Below are positions 15,183 through 21,203 of a DNA stretch of 64,000 bases, piece by piece. A program made the position numbers and the translations under genes. The notes beneath the pieces were generated by a model that was not told the origin of the DNA, did not search any database, and saw only the letters and a program-made list of their open reading frames with translations. The first letter of the stretch is position 1. Each line of letters begins with the position of its first letter. The stretch lies in the NCBI RefSeq assembly GCF_030440425.1, contig NZ_CP098023.1, positions 2,345,501-2,409,500 of the forward strand. Direction: 5' to 3'. This DNA comes from Microbulbifer sp. MI-G. Lineage in GTDB: Bacteria > Pseudomonadota > Gammaproteobacteria > Pseudomonadales > Cellvibrionaceae.

Positions 15183-16123
15183 GCCGCCGCTCCCTTTGCG
15201 TTTTCGGTGATGCGCGGGTAATGATTCGGGTCGGTCAACCATTCCAGGTCGGCCTTGTGGGAACCGTTCAACCACTGCTGACTGGCGCAGAAGGCGAAGA
15301 ATTCATCAAACCAACCCAACTCGCGGTTTGCGCGTTGCGTCCACAGGTAGGTCAGGAATTCCCGCCGTCGGTCGCTCAGGGCTGTTACCGGCACGTTGTT
15401 GGGCAGGTTGCGGTGGTAAGACTCGACAATCCGGTCAAACGGGATGATCTCCGGTCGCTCGTCCTCCCAGCGGCATTGGCTCAGGTAGGTGGTCGGGTGG
15501 AGCCGGTCAAATCCGAATTGGTTGGCCAGCAGGCGGTGTTCGATGTCCTCGGCAAGCAACTCAGCAAACGACTCCGCATCCCGTTTGGATTTTTTCAGGT
15601 TGGCCAGGAAGGCCGTGTGGGCTTTTTGCTTGCCCACCTTGGGTAACCCTGCTGACCAGAATCGATCGAACGCCGAATCAATCGCCCCAGGTTTTTCAGG
15701 TGCACGCTTTTGAGCATTAACACTGGTTACTTTGTTAGATGGTTTCTTTGTATATTCTTTACTTTGTAGTGTCGGAAAATCCGTATACGGCGAATCCGTA
15801 TCCGGAAAAACCGTATCCGGGTTTTCAGGAAGTGGTGCATCAAAGATTTCATAATCCGTACCCAGCATTTTCCCATTATCATCACGAACCGAGGTGCGAC
15901 GGGCATAGCGTAATTCGATCAGCTCATTCAGCAACTTGTAAATCTTATCTCTGCCTTCTTGCGCCTCTCTCGACAATGCAGCTACAGATACAGACCAGTT
16001 GTCCGGTTTTGACAGGAGATGAATCAAGAGACCAGCTGCACCAAATGACAACCGGCGATCCGTGGCAACTGCATTGGTAATCACCAAGTAATGCGATTCT
16101 GGGCGTGGCCCTCGCTTAATCAT
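15179..16123 (-). CDS. Phage replication initiator-like protein with winged helix (314 aa)
   Basis: The N-terminal winged HTH (DRRLSFGAAGLLIHLLSKPDNWSVSVAALSREAQEGRDKIYKLLNELIELRYARR) is the HTH_36/phage-O type that binds origins. A low-complexity linker with repeated DT and PY residues (PENPDTVFPDTDSPYTDFP) follows. The C-terminal half (FDRFWSAGLPKVGKQKAHTAF; LHPTTYLSQCRWEDERPE) is common in phage replication proteins that load DnaB. It overlaps both neighbours by 4 bp, so it is translationally coupled in the early operon. Confidence 0.8.
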   Translation of the reverse strand: MIKRGPRPESHYLVITNAVATDRRLSFGAAGLLIHLLSKPDNWSVSVAALSREAQEGRDKIYKLLNELIELRYARRTSVRDDNGKMLGTDYEIFDAPLPENPDTVFPDTDSPYTDFPTLQSKEYTKKPSNKVTSVNAQKRAPEKPGAIDSAFDRFWSAGLPKVGKQKAHTAFLANLKKSKRDAESFAELLAEDIEHRLLANQFGFDRLHPTTYLSQCRWEDERPEIIPFDRIVESYHRNLPNNVPVTALSDRRREFLTYLWTQRANRELGWFDEFFAFCASQQWLNGSHKADLEWLTDPNHYPRITENAKGAAA

Positions 16124-16299
16124 TTTTCACCCCCATTGGACGCAAAAGACTTGCGATAGGCACGGTCAGCATCCGCCGCCGCCTTGATTTGTTCAGGTGG
16201 GATTTGGAGTAAGGCCCGCGCCAACTCACAAGGCGGGAGGCCCGTTTGTTGTGCGCGTTCATTCACGCAATACAGGACAAAAAGATCGGAGTCTTCCAT
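16120..16299 (-). CDS. Small phage protein, unknown function (59 aa)
   Basis: MEDSDLFVLYCVNERAQQTG...EQIKAAADADRAYRKSFASNGGEK, soluble and probably helical. The ATG at 16299 has a strong GGAGG five bases upstream; a GTG-started frame from 16377 exists but lacks a ribosome site. Its stop overlaps the replication gene's start (ATGA), so it belongs to the early operon. Not recognised. Confidence 0.65.
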   Translation of the reverse strand: MEDSDLFVLYCVNERAQQTGLPPCELARALLQIPPEQIKAAADADRAYRKSFASNGGEK

Positions 16300-16389
16300 T
16301 ATCGCCTCCGTCCGCTTCTGCGGCTCTTCGGTGTTTTTGATAGTGTCCGTTACATCAAAATTCTGCCGGCCTTCCACCGGTTCGGTTTT

Positions 16390-16671
16390 TTAGACCCTTG
16401 GCTTTGTTTCTTCGCGATAGCGTTGAACTTTCTCTAATCGCTCCAAATCCTCACGATCAGAATCAATAACATCTGCCCACTCGCCTGCAAGTTGGGCGCC
16501 CAACGCGGCCAGCTCCTGCGTGGTGGGGTTGTTCTCGGGGATGTAGGCAATGGTGCGGAACAGGGTGCGCAGCTTTTCTACGGCTTCCAGGCTAATAATG
16601 GCAAGGTCAAGGGATTGGGTAACGAGTTGATCTACCCGAGCAACGGGCACAACTGGGGCGTGGTTAGGCAT
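16390..16671 (-). CDS. Phage early-operon protein following the leader (93 aa)
   Basis: MPNHAPVVPVARVDQLVTQS is followed by a helical segment (LDLAIISLEAVEKLRTLFRTIAYI) and an acidic-basic tail (WADVIDSDREDLERLEKVQRYREETK). The start ATG has GGAGG at the right spacing. The open frame continues upstream through the P4-like leader (encoding GKTPLAVCVFFCAR), a common artefact in P4-type elements. Similar proteins follow the leader in P4-like prophages; function unknown. Confidence 0.65.
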   Translation of the reverse strand: MPNHAPVVPVARVDQLVTQSLDLAIISLEAVEKLRTLFRTIAYIPENNPTTQELAALGAQLAGEWADVIDSDREDLERLEKVQRYREETKPRV

Positions 16672-17114
16672 GATAGCCTCCTTCGATTGCGGATTATCCG
16701 CCACCAAGGAGTTGCATATCTCGATAAGGCGGCGGGGTAGACGGGTATGCAATACCGCTCGAAGGAAACGGCGGGCCCGAAGGCCCCCCGAATACCCCAC
16801 CATAACAAGGAGGTTTCGCGCACAAAAAAAGACGCATACAGCTAAAGGCGTCTTCCCGGCGCCTTCGAAAAACGGGTTGCATATCCCGGCTCCCGATTTT
16901 GCGGGAGCGGGATAAGCATGGCACTGTTCTCCGATTCCTGTCAACCGGGGAAACTGGCTTTTCCATATAGACGCCTTTTGCATTTTCTATGCCCTTAACC
17001 AATAACTTCTGCACTGTTTCGTGCCGAACTCTCCCGGCTGTCACACCACTGGGCAGGTGTCGCCATTCCCGGTATGCTGAAAGCTCCCAAACCAACAGCT
17101 AACAAGGAAGAACT
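16672..17114 (-). promoter_or_regulatory. P4-like untranslated leader region
   Basis: No convincing gene, but several overlapping frames carry peptides typical of ash/Icd-like annotations (GKTPLAVCVFFCAR; RREDAFSCMRLFLCAK). In P4-type elements this signature comes from a structured leader RNA around an early terminator, not from a conserved protein. Here the signature coincides with the intrinsic terminator at 16824-16854. The region lies between the 37-aa gene and the rest of the early operon. A role in immunity by premature termination is inference from P4. Confidence 0.5.
16824..16854 (-). terminator. Intrinsic terminator inside the early leader
   Basis: On the minus strand, AAGACGCC-TTTAGCTGTAT-GCGTCTT is followed by T7. 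It stands after the early promoter and before the replication genes, the position of the P4 immunity terminator. Confidence 0.75.
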
Positions 17115-17428
17115 ATGAAAGACATCACGAGGGTCGAATTTGACCTCCCAAAACTAACCCCTCTGAAAATGTAAAACTTCAGGCTGCTCATGTCGCCCTG
17201 ACCTCTTTAATCTTCAAACTCTGCAAAATCGAAACGCTGACTCCAGAAAATATCGACGAGAGTATTAGCCTGGCTATGAGTCGCGTGGATGAGCACAAGC
17301 ATGACAAGCAAGTGCAAAGGTACCTTGAAGCCATCAACGCTTTTCTTTCCCCAGCAGAGGAAGCACCACAAAAAGCACCAAAAGGTGAGGTCATCATCTT
17401 TCCTAATCCAGCTTCTAAGAATCCATGA
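17115..17428 (+). pseudogene. Small phage gene with a frameshift after codon 17
   Basis: An AGGAAG ribosome site precedes ATG at 17115 (MKDITRVEFDLPKLTPL), which stops at TAA 17172. One frame over, and without its own start, the sequence continues ENVKLQAAHVALTSLIFKL...FLSPAEEAPQKAP to TGA 17426-17428. A single-base change in the CCCCTCTGAAAA stretch (17157-17170) would give one protein of about 104 residues. This is either a mutation, a sequencing error in a run, or programmed frameshifting; it cannot be decided here. It is transcribed against the early operon and its end overlaps the 37-aa gene by 14 bp. Confidence 0.5.
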
Positions 17429-17528
17429 AGCACTTCAGGTGGCCAGATAGGCTTTCGGCCATCACTTCCCTCCCCTCCTCCGTTTTGAGGAATTCCGCGA
17501 CCACATCCTGTATGCTTTGCCTGTCCAT
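17415..17528 (-). CDS. Very small phage protein (37 aa)
   Basis: MDRQSIQDVVAEFLKTEEGR then EVMAESLSGHLKCFMDS. The ATG has an AGGAG Shine-Dalgarno six bases upstream, which argues for a real gene despite its size. It is second in the minus-strand early operon, 31 bp after the Cro-like gene. It is likely helical and amphipathic; no family recognised. Confidence 0.55.
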   Translation of the reverse strand: MDRQSIQDVVAEFLKTEEGREVMAESLSGHLKCFMDS

Positions 17529-17559
17529 CGTTTTCTCCTGTATGAATGACCATGGTTGG

Positions 17560-17814
17560 CTATTGATTAACCAGTTCTTGCCCTGCCTCCATACTGTTGT
17601 TGGTGGCAGCTTCAGGTCCCTCGCCCCAGATGTCCGGGCGGCAATCTGCCAAAGGAATGCCTGTTTCAACGGATAACTTGCGAGCAAGCTTGTGGCCGGG
17701 TCGACCATTTCCGTAAGCAATCCGGGAAAGGTAGGCGCCAGAGGTATCCACTTTCTTGGCGAGCTTTTCCCTCTCCTGCAGGGACAGGGATCGGATGTGA
17801 TGGTTGAGATTCAT
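17560..17814 (-). CDS. Cro/YdaS-like phage repressor (84 aa)
   Basis: A helix-turn-helix protein: LSLQEREKLAKKVDTSGAYLSRIAYGNGRPGHKLARKLSVETGIPLADCRPDIW, matching the YdaS/Cro pattern in which the last Trp motif follows helix 5. The ATG at 17814 is chosen because the longer frame from 17850 reads through the operator palindrome. It is divergent from the CI-like gene at 17946, with the palindrome at 17818-17844 between them, so it is probably the lytic-side regulator. Confidence 0.75.
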   Translation of the reverse strand: MNLNHHIRSLSLQEREKLAKKVDTSGAYLSRIAYGNGRPGHKLARKLSVETGIPLADCRPDIWGEGPEAATNNSMEAGQELVNQ

Positions 17815-17817
17815 ACA

Positions 17818-17844
17818 ATAACTATATTTAAAAGGTATAGTTAT
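17818..17844. promoter_or_regulatory. Operator palindrome between cro-like and cI-like genes
   Basis: ATAACTATA-N9-TATAGTTAT is a perfect 9-bp inverted repeat directly before the Cro-like start. Half-sites with the same sequence (AACTATACCTTTTT and TATAGTTAT) recur at 19084-19131 upstream of the plus-strand operon, suggesting one repressor controls both arms. Confidence 0.7.
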
Positions 17845-17904
17845 GGTCAAGAAGGTTTAGTTGATTATCTAAAAAATGGCACAAAACTGAACTTTTAAGG
17901 GTCA

Positions 17905-17933
17905 TTAACGGTTGGTAAAGGTTTGGTAAGCTG
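17905..17933 (+). promoter_or_regulatory. Helically phased TAA(C/A)GG motif upstream of the cI-like gene
   Basis: TAACGGTTGG, TAAAGGTTTGG, TAAG: three units spaced 10-11 bp, just before the CI-like start. The first unit is identical to a stretch in the phased repeat array inside 21200-22354 (AACGGTTGGTAAA at 22114-22126). Confidence 0.5.
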
Positions 17934-17945
17934 ACACAAACACAG

Positions 17946-18395
17946 ATGGCCAATGTAACAATGGATATTAATGAGATAAGGCGGGCGAACATGCGGCGGC
18001 TTGCTGCTGACTATAAGAACAGGCGGGCGTTTGCCGATGCTCTTGGTCGTTCTGAACAACAGCTCTATCAACTGATCGGTAAAAATGCCACTAAGTCTAT
18101 CGGTAACCGTATTGCCCGAGATGTAGAACAGAAGTTGACGCTCAAAGAGTACAGCCTGGATGTATCGATGGAGCCGGCAGAAAACCAGCCATCAATTACT
18201 CCTGACGGCATTGATCTGGAACTATTAGAGAGCTGTATTGAAGCAGTTGAAAGCGCCATTGAAAGCCAAGGATTGCAGGGAATGCCGGCGGGAAAGAAGG
18301 CGCAGGCAGTAGCTGTAGCATACAGTGCCGCTCTTGCCAGTAGTAAAAACCAAGTTGCGCCTGTTAATTTTATCGTCAGGACGCTTTCACGGTGA
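17946..18395 (+). CDS. CI-like phage repressor, N-terminal HTH (149 aa)
   Basis: An N-terminal XRE-type HTH (RRANMRRLAADYKNRRAFADALGRSEQQLYQLIGKNATKSIGNRIARDVEQKLTL, about residues 12-65) is followed by a linker and a C-terminal helical segment (LELLESCIEAVESAIESQGLQGMPAGKKAQAVAVAYSAALAS). There is no S24/LexA peptidase domain, so self-cleavage on DNA damage is not expected; induction may rely on an antirepressor. It is divergent from the Cro-like gene. The start has no clear Shine-Dalgarno, so a leaderless or nearby start is possible. Confidence 0.7.
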   Translation: MANVTMDINEIRRANMRRLAADYKNRRAFADALGRSEQQLYQLIGKNATKSIGNRIARDVEQKLTLKEYSLDVSMEPAENQPSITPDGIDLELLESCIEAVESAIESQGLQGMPAGKKAQAVAVAYSAALASSKNQVAPVNFIVRTLSR

Positions 18396-18508
18396 CAGCA
18401 GTAATCCCTTTTTAACTGATTTCATTACATAGACTTTGAGTACAAGCATATTCTTCGTAAATCTATCTATTAGCCTAAGTATATATAGCAACCTTACGAG
18501 ATTTAGCC

Positions 18509-18694
18509 CTATTTCAATACGTGGTGCCAGCAGGAGTTATCTACATTTCCCCAAACCTCGGGGCACTGGGTTCTCTTTTTACATTTCCGGCATTGGAATG
18601 GGAGTACAGATAGAACCGCGTTATCAGCTATCTTCTGGAGCCGGGATACCTCTTGGCTCTTTTCCTTGTCTTTAGTTAGGCATACCAGTTCCAT
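18509..18694 (-). CDS. Small Cys-rich phage protein (61 aa)
   Basis: MELVCLTKDKEKSQEVSRLQ is followed by a cysteine cluster (QCRKCKKRTQCPEVWG, about residues 36-51) that may bind zinc. A perfect AGGAGG lies eight bases before the ATG at 18694, which supports the gene. It lies behind the CI-like gene on the opposite strand. Not recognised. Confidence 0.55.
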   Translation of the reverse strand: MELVCLTKDKEKSQEVSRLQKIADNAVLSVLPFQCRKCKKRTQCPEVWGNVDNSCWHHVLK

Positions 18695-18792
18695 AAACCA
18701 CACCTCCTGTGGGTCAAACTTAGTACATCACACTAAACTAGAATTGCCTCTTTATATAGCGTTTTTGAGTGAATGAATTCTTATCAACTCTG

Positions 18793-18833
18793 TAAATTTT
18801 GTAGAGAATATACTCCCCACTCTACAAATTTTA
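18793..18833. promoter_or_regulatory. 14-bp inverted repeat
   Basis: TAAATTTTGTAGAG and CTCTACAAATTTTA form a near-perfect inverted repeat around a 13-bp loop. No T-run follows, so a binding site or cruciform is more likely than a terminator. Confidence 0.55.
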
Positions 18834-19083
18834 CTGACATGCTCAATTAGTTCAGACGAACGGTCAAAGTGATTCATCGAACGAACGAATGAGTTTATAT
18901 TTGAATTTGTTGTCGATTCTTAGCATTTGACACCTCCATTTGACATCAAATTAGCTCAAACGATCTTTGCCACCCCCAGATGCACTCCGGCTAAAGACCC
19001 TCACACTCTCCTCAGATCCCTTTCCAAGGAGCGTACGCCAGCAGCCCATTAATATCAGAGGAAATCACCGCCTTTTTATTAAA

Positions 19084-19131
19084 AACTATACCTTTTTAGT
19101 TTCATTTTGTGAATCTATTAAGTATAGTTAT
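19084..19131. promoter_or_regulatory. Second operator-like pair of half-sites
   Basis: AACTATACCTTTTT (19084-19097) and TATAGTTAT (19123-19131) repeat the halves of the 17818-17844 palindrome, with wider spacing. They lie about 100-150 bp before the LuxR-type HTH gene. Confidence 0.55.
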
Positions 19132-19234
19132 GTTGAAGCATGAAGGTTAAGAAAAGCTACAGCGTTGATGAGAAGTGGCCATGAGCACCACCAGCTCAAA
19201 CACTGCCCCATAGCCTTACAAAGGAAGCCATGTA

Positions 19235-19564
19235 ATGGAGTACAGAAAACTGGCCCCCCGCCAGGCAGAAGCGCTGACACACCGCGCTCGCGGCCTTAGC
19301 AATGCTGAAACCGCCGCCGCTATGCACTGCTCTATCGCCAATGTCGCCAACCTGTTGACTGAATGCTTCTTTAAATTGCACGCCCGTAACAGTACCGATG
19401 CCGTCGCTAAAGCCATTAAACACGGCCTGATCCAGTTCACCCTGGTCGCCTCAATCATTAGCGGCGTTGGCACCGATACCCAGGAGCAACTCCGTACCCG
19501 TTTCCAGCGCAAGCCAACCATTAAAACGATTCGCATACGTAACCAGGGATGGAACACCGCATGA
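19235..19564 (+). CDS. LuxR/GerE-type HTH protein (109 aa)
   Basis: KLAPRQAEALTHRARGLSNAETAAAMHCSIANVANLLTECFFKLHARNSTDAVAKAIKHGLI (about residues 5-66) is a LuxR C-terminal HTH with no receiver or ligand domain. The remaining 40 residues are basic. It is the first gene of a tightly packed plus-strand operon running to the integrase, so it may regulate this arm. AAGGAAGCC lies upstream as ribosome site. Confidence 0.7.
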   Translation: MEYRKLAPRQAEALTHRARGLSNAETAAAMHCSIANVANLLTECFFKLHARNSTDAVAKAIKHGLIQFTLVASIISGVGTDTQEQLRTRFQRKPTIKTIRIRNQGWNTA

Positions 19565-19890
19565 AGCGCATCGAATTTAGATCAATTCCGATCACCGACG
19601 CAGGGGAAAATCCCAACAGGCCGGTGCTTTGCAAAGAAAACGTTGTGCTGCAGGGCAATATCCTTGGGCGGATAACTTGCCAACGTGGGCTCGACGGCAG
19701 CCTGAACTACCACGTCTGCCTGAACATAAACCTCTCCAGTGCTCTGGGGGCAGGCCTGGCACAGGGCCACGGCGCAAACCGCACAGAGGCCATACAAAAC
19801 GCCCTCATCAAAAGCCGGGAAGCGGCAACGGATTACCTCGCAACCCTCGATCACCTTGCAAAGCAAATCAATGAGAGCGAGTTCGCATGA
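19561..19890 (+). CDS. Hypothetical phage protein (109 aa)
   Basis: MKRIEFRSIPITDAGENPNR...AGLAQGHGANRTEAIQNALIKSREAATDYLATLDHLAKQ. The N-terminal half appears to be beta strands, with two C-terminal helices. The ATG overlaps the previous stop (ATGA); a start at 19549 is possible but less coupled. Not recognised. Confidence 0.6.
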   Translation: MKRIEFRSIPITDAGENPNRPVLCKENVVLQGNILGRITCQRGLDGSLNYHVCLNINLSSALGAGLAQGHGANRTEAIQNALIKSREAATDYLATLDHLAKQINESEFA

Positions 19891-20192
19891 ACTCTGAAAC
19901 GGTTTCACCACCAGACAACAGCGCCCACGCCTTCCTGAAAAAAGCCGCTCAGCATATGCGCGACCGTGCTGAACAACGTGATGCGGGAAATGGCGAGCGC
20001 TCCATGGCCAAAACCATAACCGCATTCAATGCCCTATACGGTACCAGCCTTACCGAAGAACAGGGATGGCTGTTTATGGTGCTACTGAAGCAGTCCCGTG
20101 CAAGCTGCGGGGTGTTTGTACCAGACGACTATGAAGACGGTGCAGCGTACTTTGCCCTGGCCGGTGAAGCCGCCGCAAAAAACAGGAGATAA
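19887..20192 (+). CDS. DUF6378-type phage protein (101 aa)
   Basis: AHAFLKKAAQHMRDRAEQRD, ERSMAKTITAFNALYGTSLTEEQGWLFMVLLKQSRAS and DDYEDGAAYFALAGEAAAK match the DUF6378 pattern found in many phages, which resembles a MazG-like all-helical fold; biochemical role unknown. It overlaps the previous gene by ATGA. Confidence 0.75.
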   Translation: MNSETVSPPDNSAHAFLKKAAQHMRDRAEQRDAGNGERSMAKTITAFNALYGTSLTEEQGWLFMVLLKQSRASCGVFVPDDYEDGAAYFALAGEAAAKNRR

Positions 20193-20288
20193 AGAATTTC
20201 CACCGCGCCCCTGGCGCATTCAGTCAGCTGTACCCCCACTGCTTGGGCCGCAGGTACTGGGCCCTTTTTTTAAAATCCGGAGAATCTA

Positions 20289-20516
20289 ATGCAAAGATAC
20301 GCACTTTTTTGCGGCGCATATAACTTGATGATGGGCGGGATAAAAGATTTTCGAGAATCACTCGAAACCGAGGAGGAAGCAAAGGAAAAGGCAGAGAAAA
20401 TAGCCAAAGACCCCTTTGTAGATTGGGTGCAGATCTTTGATAAAGAGACCGACACCGCAACAATTTATAAAGTCATCAACGGCAAGTTGGTGGAGTGTGA
20501 GGACGACACCAAATAA
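20289..20516 (+). CDS. Hypothetical phage protein (75 aa)
   Basis: MQRYALFCGAYNLMMGGIKD then FRESLETEEEAKEKAEKIAKDPFVDWVQIFDKETDTATIYKVINGKLVE. The pattern (short strand, acidic helix, WVQIFD, strand) is that of small beta-alpha phage proteins. No domain is recognised. The 96-bp gap upstream contains an imperfect GC-rich hairpin and no obvious promoter. Confidence 0.6.
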   Translation: MQRYALFCGAYNLMMGGIKDFRESLETEEEAKEKAEKIAKDPFVDWVQIFDKETDTATIYKVINGKLVECEDDTK

Positions 20517-20543
20517 AGAGTGTGCTCAGCGGAGGAAAAGCAC

Positions 20544-21203
20544 ATGAGCGAAATAGTAAAAGAGCGCCCAATCTTATTTAACGGGCCAATGGTTCGCGCG
20601 ATTCTGGAGGGTAGGAAAACTCAGACGCGGCGCATTATTGGGTCAAAAAAGAAGCCTGTAGATATCTTTATTCAAGACACCCAATTTATTGACGGGAAAG
20701 AGCAATCATTGGGGTTTGAGGATGAAAATGGTGGATGGTTTGACACAGAGGAAATGTGCCCATATGGGCATAAAGGAGATCGTCTATGGGTACGGGAAAC
20801 GCACCACCTGAGTCATCACAATGCACTCACATACAGGGCTGACTACAACCACAACCCATTTGATGAAGAGGAGTGCGGAGAAGACTGCTCAATGGTTGGG
20901 GAGAAGTGGCGCCCCTCAATCCACATGCCCCGCTGGGCCAGCCGCATTGATCTTGAAATTACCAATATCCGAGTTGAGCGTTTGCGGGAAGTCAGCCCAG
21001 AGGATGCCTATTGTGAAGGTGTCACTAGGGAAATGAGGAATGGCTTCGGCTATGCGTGCGATGAATCCGAGGAAATATTTAATATGCACCAGTCCAAAGA
21101 AACGTTCAGGTTTCTTTGGGAGTCAATACACGGAGAGGGAAGCTGGGATGCCAACCCCTGGGTATGGGTCATTGAATTTAAGCGGGTGGAGTCCACCCAG
21201 TGA
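20544..21203 (+). CDS. ASCH/PUA-like phage protein (219 aa)
   Basis: It begins MSEIVKERPILFNGPMVRAI then LEGRKTQTRRI, a signature of phage proteins with an ASCH-like RNA-binding fold (sometimes named phage morphogenetic protein). GDRLWVRETHHLS, HMPRWASRIDLEITNIRVERLREVSPEDAYCEGV and FRFLWESIHGEGSWDANPWVWVIEFKRV are typical of the family. The ATG at 20544 follows GGAGGAAAAGC and is preferred to 20520. The substrate is unknown; possibly modified nucleotides. Confidence 0.75.
   Translation: MSEIVKERPILFNGPMVRAILEGRKTQTRRIIGSKKKPVDIFIQDTQFIDGKEQSLGFEDENGGWFDTEEMCPYGHKGDRLWVRETHHLSHHNALTYRADYNHNPFDEEECGEDCSMVGEKWRPSIHMPRWASRIDLEITNIRVERLREVSPEDAYCEGVTREMRNGFGYACDESEEIFNMHQSKETFRFLWESIHGEGSWDANPWVWVIEFKRVESTQ

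Larger units (their letters stand above)
18695..19234. promoter_or_regulatory. Intergenic control region, no gene
   Basis: 540 bp of AT-rich sequence without a convincing gene. It contains the long inverted repeat at 18793-18833, repeated GAACGA words near 18860-18890, and operator-like half-sites at 19084-19131. It is probably the promoter/operator region for the plus-strand operon starting at 19235. Confidence 0.5.

Noticed and set aside
16694..17095. ash/Icd-like protein gene in the leader
   Set aside because: The peptide signature arises from the structured leader and its terminator in P4-like elements; two overlapping frames show it at once, so I treat it as RNA, not protein.
17188..17553. 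Minus-strand 121-aa frame near the early promoter
   Set aside because: It overlaps the 37-aa gene and the frameshifted plus-strand gene, both with ribosome sites; the composition is unlike a protein.
18436..18675. Plus-strand 79-aa frame behind the CI-like gene
   Set aside because: No ribosome site, and it lies opposite the better-supported Cys-rich gene with a perfect AGGAGG.
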